Source of the DNA: Elysia chlorotica
Lineage: Eukaryota; Mollusca; Gastropoda; Plakobranchidae
Assembly (NCBI GenBank): GCA_003991915.1
Contig: RQTK01000058.1
Location: forward strand, 508,207-572,206
Reading direction: 5' to 3'
Length of the DNA stretch: 64,000 bases
Position 1 is the first letter of the stretch, and every line of letters starts with the position of its first letter. The translations under genes and the position numbers were made by a program. Positions 53,036-64,000 of the stretch are shown here, piece after piece. Below the pieces are notes generated by a model, which saw nothing but the letters and a program-made list of their open reading frames with translations, was not told the DNA's origin and ran no database searches.

Positions 53036-55030
53036 ACCATGTGTTTGTTATTACATGTATAAACGTACAATAACTTTCTTAGGTTCATATAACATTATCC
53101 TTCAAAAGATGAGCCCATAAGTTTGATTTTGTCAATGTTATATGCCCATAAGTTTGATTTTGTCAATGTTATATTTGACACCCATGTTTCTTTAAGTACC
53201 TAACCTTGCTACAGCTTCTGTTTAACTACCGCATTATAAAAGTATAAATCATGTCTCGCAAAATAAAAAAATAAAAAAATGTGGGACACTTATAACTGAA
53301 ACATTCGTACATATTACTGTTTTCGGAACATATAAGTTCTTTCAGTTAAAGCATCCCATAAAGGGGTTATGCTTTATTTGTAATGTTGATCTTTTTGGAT
53401 ATCTTTATTTATGTGAACATTTCCGGCTTTTACTTTGATGTTTTTTAAAACTGTATTAAGCCTTTCCGTGTTTATTTTCAATTGACGACATTTTATACCA
53501 TTTTTAGCTATTGTTTCGAGCAGAACCATTTCTCAACAAGTTAAGTAAAAATCATTAAATATATTATTGTGTTTTCGTTTTGAACTCTAAGTGAAAGTTA
53601 TCAAACTTTTGTTGTAAAAAAAAAAATAATAATAAAAACACAACATGTATAATACAAATGGTATGTCTGTGGGTTTGTTATTTTGTCTTGTTCTCCAAAT
53701 CCAAAAGGGCATGCATTTTTATGATCATGTATGAAGATGCATTGGATCTAGATGATAATGTATCACAAATTGTTGATGAAAATAGAGAGAGTTTGCAGAA
53801 ATAAGCAATAAGAAAAACACCAGCAACATGTTCTCAAAAATAGTAATAAATAATAAGATCTATATAAGATAGGACACAGTACATTTAATGAGATTTTAAA
53901 ATTATTTTAGCATACAGCTGTTGCTGAAAAATCAATATTATATAAGCCTAAATATGTCGTGCACACTCATAAACTTAAACATGTGAATCTCAACCTCTAA
54001 TTATCTATTGGATATCAATTCGTCTCTGCAAACATAATACTAATGTAATTTGTAAGCAACACAAGAGTCAAAAACTATACGCAATAGTTATTTTTTCTCT
54101 TTAAAATCATAGGAATCAATTGAGAAAAACCATAGTTATAGGCGATAAAATAAAATAAAACCTTATAAGTGATTTATTAAGAACAAATCTATACTTAAAA
54201 CTTATCAAAGTAATAAAATATAGGTTACACATGTACAGAAAGTTACATGTTCAGAGAGACAATTTGGTTTGGTTAAATTTTTTACATCGATAAAATATTT
54301 TATGGAAAATCTTGCCCAGTTCTGATTGTAGGCGAATTCATTATAAAGCACATATTTATTTCTAAAACTGTACAATTTTACAGATAAATAAGGTTTTTCA
54401 CTAAGTTAGAATCCTTTTGATTTCTTAATAATAATTTGCAGTTTGTTAGTAAAAAAAAACAGACATAAAATGAGAAAATCATTATCACGTATTACGACGT
54501 TGTTACTGTGAGGGCATCTACTCAAGATGTTGATATGTGTATGGCGCCAAGTTAATATAATCTTTAAATTTAGAATTTTAGAATAATTGACAAGGATTGA
54601 GTTAGTCTCTGGTGTGATACAAGTAAACATTGAAGTTTATCATTACTACATATATTATGTTAAGATTGCAGGCCACAGACATGCAAAAACTTCGACCTAC
54701 ACCATGAAGGCAAAAAAGCATAGACCCTTGTCAGCAACATGTTTGGCAAAAAAATTTATTAAAAATTCCAAACCTATTCTACTAGATAACCACACTACAA
54801 CAGAAATCAGAAAAACGCAGAACACTTTAAGCGCTATTTTGTATCCCTAAACAGGGCAGACAGACTGAATGAGACTGACAGAAATCTCCTAATCGATCTA
54901 AAGCTGCAAGAAAGATCCCCAAAAAGTTATGTATCAATCATAACAACAACAACTTCAAATTTATTTTAAAAAAACCAGTGACTGTAAAGTAGAAAAAAGG
55001 GAATTAGTGTCTCAGAAATAATATAAATAA
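53036..55030. other. Intergenic region between convergent genes
   Basis: No gene recognised. A 31-bp direct duplication (GCCCATAAGTTTGATTTTGT...) occurs at 53113 and 53144. The rest is AT-rich with scattered short open frames lacking splice or family support. Confidence 0.55.
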
Positions 55031-55032
55031 AG

Positions 55033-55604
55033 CCATATTTTATTTGTAACATTTTTTATCTGAAGCACATTTCACTGTATGATTGAGCTATGACTCTATG
55101 TCACTAAGCTATGAGTATGACTATGTCACTAGCAAAATTTGGGAAGAGTATTTATATGATAAAAATGTGCTGATTTATACAAAAAAATTGGATAACACTT
55201 TTTTTCTCTCATGGCATCAAGAAAGTATCAAATTGAATACCACTCATGGAAGCCTTGCAGTCATAAAAAAAAATAAAACAATAAAAAAGGCAGTTATTGT
55301 AAACCTGTTTCCATTGAATACTAAAAATAATTAAAAAATAAAAAAAAATAAAAAATATGGCACATGAAAGTAGAAAATGTTGATAGCTATAATAGAATTC
55401 AGTGCAGATCAAGCAGAAAATAATTTAGAATTTAAAAATGGTAAAAAAAAAAATTACAATTGTTGTAAATGTTGATATTTTTTGGTAGCGTATTTTGATG
55501 GTTTCCATAGTTATTTGATTTTCACCACCCTCCGTACAAATCAAATGTGCCTCTCACACCAGCATCTTCAGAGGTAAAATAAACAATGCGATCTAAATAA
55601 CACA
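55033..55604 (-). other. Probable 3' UTR of the BTB-BACK gene
   Basis: Noncoding sequence after the TAG. AATAAA on the minus strand near 55040 (tttatt on +) is the likely end. Confidence 0.4.
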
Positions 55605-56270
55605 TCAAGAAGAGCTAATATATGGAATTCTCTTCATCACAATATACAAGGTAAATGCCATGAACGATGTTAGATGAAGTGAAGGCACACTGCTCTCTGG
55701 ACGGAGATATTTAGCAATTTCTTCAAGCCTCACAATATCATCAAGATTGTGACGCTGGTATACACTGTCAAATATACAGGTGCGACTGACACATCGTTCA
55801 ACAAAAGTCCTCCCTGACGCTGCGCAGCTGTTGGTCTGGATCAGAACATTCACTTCTACCTGGTTGTTCAATACACACACGCACAAATATAAATAAATCA
55901 TGAGAACTTTTTACTAGGCAATAACATGCTAAAATAAACTAGCATATGAGTGAAATATAATTATAATATATATATTTTTTAATGTACATTTGGAGGAAAA
56001 CTAATCTCCCCGTTACGAGAACAGATGGTACTGCACTTAAAAAAGTGGATCACATGAGGATGATGAAGACAGTCGTGAAAGATGCTGAGATGAGTAGTAT
56101 GAGATAATGCGATGGAAAGTTAAAACATCTTTGTTTATCCCATTTCTCAAGCCAAATGCATAGAAAAATGGCTCCTTTCTATTATATCAAATTCTCTCCA
56201 AGTTTCTTTCTAACAATAAAAGAGATGGATAGACAGATCTATACAATATATAGATGGTTAGAGAGAAAGG

Positions 56271-56345
<75 letters not shown>

Positions 56346-58838
56346 GTCTAAAGACTTCAAATCGATTAAGAAGATTTAAAAAAGGAGAAAAAAAAAGGAA
56401 ATTTATTCCCAATTGATCTAAAATCACCACTTCGTCATACCTTTAAAGGCAACTCTTGCTCTGAGTGAGACATAACTGACAATCTCACAGTCTTCAGATA
56501 ACTTTCCTCAACAAGTTTGTTACCATCTCGCTCCAGACCAATTAATACAGCAGGAGGGAAGTGTACACCTTTGGGGCACATTTCCACCTGAAGGGAAATA
56601 ACAAAACCCATAAATTAAACAAATCCAACCAATTCTGTATAATATACATGCTTTTAAAATAAAAGCCATCATTCAACAATCAAAAGAGGTTTAGAAAAAA
56701 AAATTAAACATTGAAAGCATGGATTTGTTGGAATTCTTGTTTTGAGATATTAATAAAAAAAATAAATAAAAAACTTGTTTTTGTCCGCTCCTTTATCCGG
56801 TAAAGGTGAGATTTTAAACAATTCCTCAAAAAAGAATTAAAAATGATATTTAAAACATTCAAAACGCCCAAAATCCAACACATATTGCCCAAGTTAAAGA
56901 ATCACTTAGCAAAAGACAGAGTAACCTTTCTGACATTTCCTAGTCCTAAATGCACAAAGATAGCTACTATTGGGAAAAGACATACGGAATCAAGGAGTAT
57001 AGCTCTAAGGATAACTCCTTTCACTTTTTGACTGATTACTTTAGTTTAAGACTGAGTGCAGATAGAATTAAAAAAGGCCAAGAAAGTTGTACCCAAACCA
57101 AAACTGGTACCAAATGTTCTAAGATCCCTTATACATCTGTAATAGTACATATAATTCCTATTAACTTAAAATGACATGATAGATAGGATGCACTGTGATG
57201 GCCTGATGCTAAAGAATAATTTTAAGACATTGGACTCTCAACAAGGACTAATACTCTGATCAAAGATATTATATAGGTTAGAAGGAACGCAAGTAAAAGA
57301 AACATGGCCATTTATTGTCAAAACAGATGTCTAACAGAATTGTGAGCCATCAATCTCCTCTTCTTCTAAAAGTCAAGTAGACTAAAAAAGTAACATATAA
57401 AGAACGATGAATAAAATCCAAAGAAAAAATATGGGAAAAGCTTGGAGTGTGGGGTCATTGGCATGGTAAGGTAAGGTAAACTTTATTCACCCAGTTTGGA
57501 CATTTTTTTTCATTTTATGTATTGATATTTTCTCCCAAAAAGGCAAAAATATTATTTCATGCTTCAGAGACTAATACATGTAATAGGTTAAAAATTTAAT
57601 TCAGTACTGACCTCCCATTCCAAGGTGTTTCGAACATAGCTGTCGGTATCACTTATGCCTGGTGTTGAGAACAAGAAGGTCTGTGTACCATATTGTGGAA
57701 AGGCATGAAAATTTGATATTGTCAATGCTGTGCACCAATAGTCATTGATGTAAACACGTGGAAGAATTTCCTCTGTATTCCTGTGGTGATATTTAGAGGT
57801 TTTGTTGCAATGTGCACAATCTACATCAGCTTGCATAGTTGATTTGAATTTGCCAGAACATGATTGCATATTTTCCTTACACATACTTGCCTTTTGGTAC
57901 AATTCTCCACAACTAAAATATAAAGATTCTGTCTGAAAAAAGTCCTTCTTCTCATTTAAACAAAGCTGTTGTAGAATGTATAAAGGAAATTGTTGGGGAA
58001 TGCAGTATTGCCTGTACTTTTGGAAAAATTGACGAATCACTGAGCAATCTTGAAGACAGGCGATTTCCTCTGAAGTAAGCATTGTCCATCTTATGTGGCG
58101 TAGAACACTATGAAAGACTTTTCTTATGCTTTCATCAGAATGATGGCTGCTCTCCACAAATGTTTCCAGCCACATCAGGGTAGCATACAGAAGCATGGTT
58201 TCATTATGGACAACCAAGCGAGAGCTTGCTAACAAGCTGACCACTATGTCTAGATCAGTTGCCATAAAATCTGGTGTCTGCATAACAAGGCTGAAGTTGC
58301 ATTCTACAAAATCCATGATAGCTGTCTCCAACTCAATATCACTGCGAAGTTTTGCCATTTTGAGCCATTGTAGTACACACAGCTGGCTGACTGGAGCATC
58401 CAGGTTGTTTAACATGTAAGCCCTGCATAATGGAATCATTTCTCGCACATTGTACTTATCTGCCAGAGTAAGTAGAGGGCACACAGAGCTGTGGGATAAG
58501 TATAATTTTCCACTATAAATATACTCAACAAACCTAGCAAATACTGATTCACATTGAGGCTCCTCAATTAAAACAACAGGCTGCCTATGGGCTTCAGGCC
58601 ATGAATTATTTGTGAGCATGGCTTTAAAAACATCACTACTGGCACTCAAAATAAGTTTGTGCAGCTCAAAAGTGTCAGCTCCAACTTGTAGACAGACATC
58701 GCTCATTTCCTTATTAAACAGTAAACTAATTATACGAGCTGACAAGCCACAACTATTATTTATCAAAATCTCTTGGATTTGAGGGGGACCAGGTGCTCTC
58801 ACAGGTTCAGCCATAATTTCCATGTTTCCCCATAACAT
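55605..58838 (-). CDS. BTB-BACK domain protein, BTBD17-like (542 aa)
   Basis: Three coding exons: 58838-57612, 56587-56441 and 55859-55605, all joined in phase 0 at GT-AG sites. Residues 36-145 form a BTB/POZ domain (S-D-V-C-L-Q-V-G, F-E-L-H-K-L-I-L-S-A-S-S-D-V-F, F-V-E-Y-I-Y-S-G, L-A-D-K-Y-N-V). Residues about 150-255 form a BACK domain. The rest, with a Cys-rich insert (C-A-H-C-N-K-T near 345), fits the BTBD17/TANGO10A C-terminal region. Such proteins can serve as Cul3 substrate adaptors, but that is not shown here. The protein ends with a hydrophobic stretch (L-H-L-T-S-F-M-A-F-T-L-Y-I-V-M) and K-R. TAG sits immediately before the chosen ATG; in-frame ATGs at codons 6 and 9 are alternatives. 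An acceptor at 58857-58858 shows there is an upstream noncoding exon. Confidence 0.85.
56272..56341. repeat. (GA)n microsatellite
   Basis: Pure GA array of about 70 bp, 100 bp from the second BTB-gene exon, in intron 2. Confidence 0.95.
57465..57515 (-). mobile_element. Solo LINE 3' tail
   Basis: The complement ends GAATAAAGTTTACCTTACCT, an AATAAA followed by pentamer repeats. This is the tail structure of CR1/RTE-like elements and differs from the ATCTT tail at 23738. Intronic in the BTB gene. Confidence 0.5.
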
Positions 58839-59564
58839 CTAAGCGGACTGTGATTGCTGCAAAAGAGAACATTTTGTTCCAGTTATAAGTGGTCACACAA
58901 TAATTAAACATTTGATGAAAAGCAAAATTTACACCCCCCCTCCCCTCTCTCTCACCTCATCAAAAGTGATATTGGTTAATACCTTATTTAGCATATTTAA
59001 GTTTTCTAAAACAGTTATTTATAATAATGAATGATTTGTTTAGACTTTTAATTCCTTTATTCATTTTTTAGGGGATACATTTACCAGACTCAAAATTGAT
59101 TTACAATAAATTGTACAAAAAACCACTCATACAGTCTTTAAAAGTATATGAAAATCAGGTACGCAGGATTACCAAATCGCAAGCAAACTGTTACTCTTCC
59201 CTCTATCTCACGAGAGTGTCAAGATACACTGTAAAGCCTAGTGTTTCTGCCTCTACAAGTTTTTGTCCAATTGTTGCAGAACCCACTACATAGTCTTTTT
59301 GGCCAAATTTTGCTAGATCTATACCCACTAGGTCTACATTTGCATGTTTTTGTTCAGATCAAATCATTTGCTGGGACCGTTATATAAATATGAAGCTAAG
59401 CCCTCTCCTAATTTTTTTTCTTTTGGAGGTCTAAAGAAATATGTGTAAGTAAAATAATTGTGCTCATGCTGATTATTTCCACAGAAATACTAGATTCTAG
59501 ATCTAGATCTAGAGCTATGTAGATCTATGGTGCGTATACATGTAGGGCCTACGCCTATAGACTC

Positions 59565-60377
59565 AGCCCTAGATCTAGATCTCATCTTTAGAAAATAGAT
59601 AGATTCTAGATCTAGCTTCTAGATCTAGATCTAAATTTTATGAGTAAAAAATAACAAACTTTGAAGAAATCTTTAAAAATTTACCTTTGATTTTGGCTTA
59701 CCAGTATGGTGCAGGAAGTAATGTCACTGGAGGCACTAATGCTAATAATTATTTTGTCTAAAACCAGTTCTATTAAATTAATAGACTTAAATCAACTTAT
59801 TTAGCCACTGTAAGGAGTAGGCTACCGAGATCTATCTATATTCTAGTTATTACCATTGACTATTATTGGTCTGAAATTGTGATACAGAGAAGCAGGCCAA
59901 CAACGTCCGTGTCATTTGTCTAAAAATGTGTCTTTGTCTACTTGTCTTATCTGTTGGTCTAAGCTAGATCTATCTATTATAGTTATTACCATTGACTATT
60001 ATTGGTCTGAAATTGGACACAGTACCTTACTCGCCCAGTGTAGATTAATGTAACTTGTACGCTGGATCCACAGCGAATTACAAAATGTAAACAAGGTTTG
60101 CTAACAAGTTAATCTAGGTAGGTTTACGTCGGACTGCGCAGACGGAGAGTCATCGAGATGAGCTTCACGATTTTCCCAAAACCCCAGGTTGCAGGCCAAA
60201 ATTCACTATTTTGGCTCGTAAATCACTACTCATTTAAAAAAGCCTAACCCCTACGAAAACTCGTCAGTTTTCTTTAAAAACAACAACAACAAAAACAATA
60301 ACAACAACACAACAGCCTTGAGACCAAGCTTCTTATTTTTGTTCAGTCTGTTGATTTTTTTTTTAATACAATTAAAA
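59565..60377. repeat. Tandem segmental duplication, copy 1 (813 bp)
   Basis: Starts at AGCCCTAGATCTAGATCTCA and ends before the same sequence at 60378. It contains a minus-strand donor (AATCAAAG|GTAAATT) near 59683, fit for a 5' noncoding exon of the BTB gene. It also holds GC-richer sequence around 60120-60180. Internally, a 36-bp segment (TAGTTATTACCATTGACTAT...) occurs at 59844 and 59980, spacing 136 bp. Confidence 0.9.
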
Positions 60378-61056
60378 AGCCCTAGATCTAGATCTCATCT
60401 TTAGAAAATAGATAGATTCTAGATCTAGCTTCTAGATCTAGATCTAAATTTTATGAGTAAAAAATAACAAACTTTGAAGAAATCTTTAACAATTTACCTT
60501 TGATTTTGGCTTACCAGTATGGTGCAGGAAGTAATGTCACTGGAGTTTAATAATTATTTGTCTAATTATTTTGTCTAAAACCAGTTCTATTAAATTAATA
60601 GACTTAAATCAACTTATCTAGCCACTGTAAGGAGTAGGCTACCGAGATCTATCTATATTCTAGTTATTACCATTGACTATTATTGGTCTGAAATTGGACA
60701 CAGTACCTTACTCGCCCAGTGTAGATTAATGTAACTTGTACGCTGGATCCACAGCGAATTACAAAATGTAAACAAGGTTTGCTAACAAGTTAATCTAGGT
60801 AGGTTTACGTCGGACTGCGCAGACGGAGAGTCATCGAGATGAGCTTCACGATTTTCCCAAAACCCCAGGTTGCAGGCCAAAATTCACTATTTTGGCTCGT
60901 AAATCACTACTCATTTAAAAAAGCCTAACCCCTACGAAAACTCGTCAGTTTTCTTTAAAAACAACAACAAAAACAATAACAACAACACAACAGCCTTGAG
61001 ACCAAGCTTCTTATTTTTGTTCAGTCTGTTGATTTTTTTTTAAATACAATTAAAAA
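60378..61056. repeat. Tandem segmental duplication, copy 2 (679 bp)
   Basis: Nearly identical to 59565-60377 over its length, with a few substitutions and a replaced stretch near 60545. It lacks one 136-bp unit bounded by direct repeats, which accounts for the size difference. The same splice donor is kept. Low divergence means a recent event, or two haplotypes joined in assembly. Confidence 0.9.
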
Positions 61057-61155
61057 CCACGTCTGAAGGAAACATCCAAAAGGTACACGAAAAGCCTACT
61101 ATACAAAATTAATGTGGAAGCCGCACCTCTGACATAGCCACCTTTACAATTCGTT

Positions 61156-61437
61156 CGGTGTTCTCTGTAGGGTTTAACGTCTCATGTGTTCCACTGGAGG
61201 ATCTATATGGCGACGGGTCCCAAAACTGACGTATGGTAATTTTATGTGCTGCCACACACGTGACAGGGCGGGGATACCATGACTCCTGTCTCAGCCAGTC
61301 ACATTATACTACTGACACCGACCCAACCAGTTACAGGGGACGAAAATCAGAGAAATAATCTGCGGATCGTAGGATTGGATCCGCGGACCTCCTGATCTGG
61401 AGACCAATGCTCTACCAGTTGAATCAGTTGGCCCCCC
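61156..61437 (-). mobile_element. Full-length tRNA-derived SINE
   Basis: The complement begins with a clear tRNA-like head (CAACTGGTAGAGCATTGG as A-box region, GGTCCGCGGATCC as B-box region). The family body (GACAGGGCGGGGATACCATG on +) and the tail at GGGTTTAACGTCTC follow. Confidence 0.8.
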
Positions 61438-61569
61438 AATTCGCCCCCGATTCGTACATGGTTGCCGGTGAAAGAAAGAATTAAATACAAGATTGCTATA
61501 ACTGTTTTTAAATGCTTAAAATTAATAATGTGTTTCCTCAATATTTACAAGAAGAACTTCTCTTAATTT

Positions 61570-62262
61570 GAGCAAGACATTCGATGTCTATGATCTACAA
61601 ATAACAAAACTTTACTGTTTACGCCTAGAACTAATTTAAAAATCATTTGGCGACCGATCATTTCAGTTTCAGGGACCACATGTTTGGAATTCTTTTACAC
61701 GAGAGATTGGGGAGAGTGCAAGCCTCGAGACTTTAAAAAAAGCTCTGAAGAGTCATCTGTTTAAACGTGTTTCCAGTTCTTAAGTTGCTACTTGATTTTG
61801 CCTGTTGATCTTTTACGTAGATTGTATAATTCAATTACATTTACACTAGATATTAAATCTTTTAACTGTCTATGCATGATTTGTGTTGTTTTTAAGTAGT
61901 AGCGCTTTTGTTTACCTATGACTCTCGTGATAGTCTATGTTTTTCTCATGAGGTTTTAATTTTGAATCGTTAATTTTTGTTCACTTAATGTTATTTATTA
62001 CACAGCTTAAAAAAAAGAGATTAAAAAAAATATAATAATTAATATCATATTCTTTCTTGGAATGAGTATTCCTTGCATGCTATTTACTTCTATACCTTTC
62101 CTTACGTATATTGTTAAGATTTAACTTTTAAATTTTAATTGCATGTTGTTTTACAGATTGATATGATGTAAAACTCGTTAGAGTATGCGTATTTAGTGTT
62201 TCCAATGTAAAGCGCTTTGAGAAAAAAATATTCTGAAAACGAAAAGCGCTAAATAAATGTAA

Positions 62263-62312
<50 letters not shown>
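61570..62312 (+). mobile_element. LINE 3' end, L2/CR1-like, with TTA tail
   Basis: The + strand encodes a terminal reverse-transcriptase-protein motif: F-G-D-R-S-F-Q-F-Q-G-P-H-V-W-N-S-F, then S-L-E-T-L-K-K-A-L-K-S-H-L-F-K and a stop near 61782. The 3' UTR contains AAGCGCTTTGAG and AAAAGCGCTAAATAAATGTA, ending in a (TTA)n array at 62265-62312. This stem and tail are characteristic of L2/CR1-type elements. Confidence 0.75.
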
Positions 62313-63448
62313 TTTTTAGAGAGAGACCTGCAAGATACAGACAACGTTTATTTTCATAAAACTTTGAAAATAAAATCCCCCAAAATATAAAACAATTTAG
62401 AAACGTGTTATGACTCTGCGTTATTCAACTAATCATTTGGAAATCTAGTACTATTTTGAACAGGGGAACTGCCCAAGTAACCCAACTCCTTGAGTGCGCT
62501 TCCACAAATAATGCAATGTATCGGGAATATCATAGTAGGAAATCAAGACTAAATAATAACGCGCATGGAACAAAAAGTACAACACAAAATGCACAACAAA
62601 GTAAGCTCGCGATGATCTTCAACCGGATGTAGGCCTTAATTTGATATTTTTCTCACACAAAGAGAACTTTAAACTGAAGGTCTTCTTAGAAAAAGAATTG
62701 CCACGTGATAGAGTTCTCAGACAACCACAGATCTTGTGAATATGCTACAATATTATTCATGAAGGTATGATTTAGATTGTTTTAGATAAAGTTAGAATCG
62801 TATCTAGATTTCTAAATCCAGATCTAGAAAAAAAAAAGATTTTTAACTTATTTTAATTTTAAAACTTAACTTGATGAACGATATCCAACATTTATTTTGA
62901 ACCTGAAGTATTAGCTATGCAGAGCCGAAAGTATTTATCTTGTTCCGAATATATTTCGGTTTGAGAACTCTGTCACTATCAAATAACGACTTTTTTTTAT
63001 ACAGAGTATAATTATTTCTGAAGGAAAAACAAATCATTCAGACTTGACATTGCGTGGGATATGGTTGAAACTGCACTAATACGTTGAGTTTTTCTGTTAG
63101 ACACTAAGGGCGCGTCTTTTTATGCTGCGGTTGTAAGTCCACAATAAAACCAAAGTTTTCTATTTTGAATGCTCGAAGAATAAAATATATCATTGTTCAA
63201 AGATAACCGCTTGTCTTAGTAATCCAGAAGGAAAAAAATTCTAGTTTCCACAAAAAAGTTAACATTCCCCCTTCCTCGATACGCCAAATTAAAAACACCA
63301 ACACTTCATTAGCTGAAGGCTGCTTTCTGTTCCTCTAAAATACCATGCACACTGTACAATGGTCAGAGCTAAATAAATTTCAATAGACATTTTTTGCGGC
63401 TAAAATTGTTTGCAGTTGATCATGTTCATACGGATGCGACTGTGAGGA
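62313..63448. other. Intergenic stretch without recognised gene
   Basis: Nothing coding recognised; a small CTAGATCT cluster lies at 62800-62827. Confidence 0.5.
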
Positions 63449-63544
63449 ATAAAATCATAGAGGGCTGCTTTTTGGGATGGATAAAATCATAGAGGGCTGA
63501 TTTTTGGGAGGGATAAAATCATAGAGGGCTGCTTTTTGGGAGGG
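63449..63544. repeat. 32-bp minisatellite, three units
   Basis: Units start at 63449, 63481 and 63513, each holding ATAAAATCATAGAGGGCTGC and TTTTTGGGAGGG with one or two differences. Confidence 0.9.
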
Positions 63545-63945
63545 TCATTTTTAGAAGTCACCACCTTTTGTCTCTCACGTTCTGCAAAGCGTCGCCATTT
63601 GCCACAATGTTATTGTCCAGTTGTTCTTCAGCATTGTAAGGAAAAAGGTTTTTCTCAACGCCCGAAGATAATGTCGAGGACGAACCACATCGAGTACGAA
63701 AATCACATATGCAACCTGTCCAACTATCAATATTATTATTCAGTTATGTGGCCTCTACCTCCTCTCCTTAATGAGGGTAAATTGACACAGCTTCAGGTGA
63801 AAAATAAGATTTATACGGTAATTTATTCCTATAAAAAAGTTGTAATAATCTAATATGTTTAGAGGAAATTGATAAGTAAATAAATATGACAACATGTATG
63901 AGTTTGAATTTTTGATATAAACTAAGTAGTTTCACATGGCAGATG

Positions 63946-63947
<2 letters not shown>

Positions 63948-64000
<53 letters not shown>
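63948..64000. repeat. (GA)n microsatellite at window end
   Basis: Pure GA array that continues past the window edge. Confidence 0.95.

Noticed and set aside
63536-63853. 105-codon frame on the + strand
   Set aside because: Starts within the 32-bp minisatellite and shows no domain or splice signals.

Overview
The window looks like nuclear DNA of an animal, most likely a gastropod mollusc. It is AT-rich, with spliced genes, short exons and GT-AG introns of up to about 7 kb. It also has many GA/CT and trinucleotide arrays, tRNA-derived SINEs, several LINE 3' ends, and islands of the palindrome CTAGATCTAG. The organism call is inference; the gene structures were read directly and checked for splice sites and phase.

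Layout. (1) 1-6.5 kb, + strand: the 3' end of a gene whose last transmembrane segment matches secretory-pathway Ca2+/Mn2+ ATPases (SPCA/ATP2C1). It has candidate alternative last exons, one of which runs into a piggyBac-like element. (2) 6.5-11.1 kb: no gene recognised, one TTAA-flanked element. (3) 11.35-34.5 kb, - strand: a complete casein kinase 2 alpha gene (12 coding exons, 383 aa) with a probable 3.6-kb 3' UTR. A LINE fragment and SINEs lie in its introns. (4) 34.5-39.3 kb: repeat-rich intergenic DNA with a SINE cluster and one weak candidate small gene. (5) 39.3-53.0 kb, + strand: an APMAP/hemomucin-like gene. It has an N-terminal membrane anchor and a strictosidine-synthase-like propeller over eight exons, then one very large last exon encoding a Q/S/P/N-rich extension of 700 to about 960 residues. 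Its introns carry a 52-bp minisatellite and LINE pieces. (6) 55.0-61.1 kb, - strand: a BTB-BACK gene resembling BTBD17. Its upstream region, with a probable 5' splice donor, is duplicated in tandem. (7) 61.1-64 kb: a SINE, an L2/CR1-type LINE 3' end, a small minisatellite and a GA array running off the end.

The genes share no evident pathway. SPCA and CK2 alpha converge, as do the APMAP-like and BTB genes. The most notable points are the hemomucin-like architecture with its enormous single-exon tail and apparent frame change, the transposon-derived SPCA tail, and the duplicated BTB-gene 5' region.
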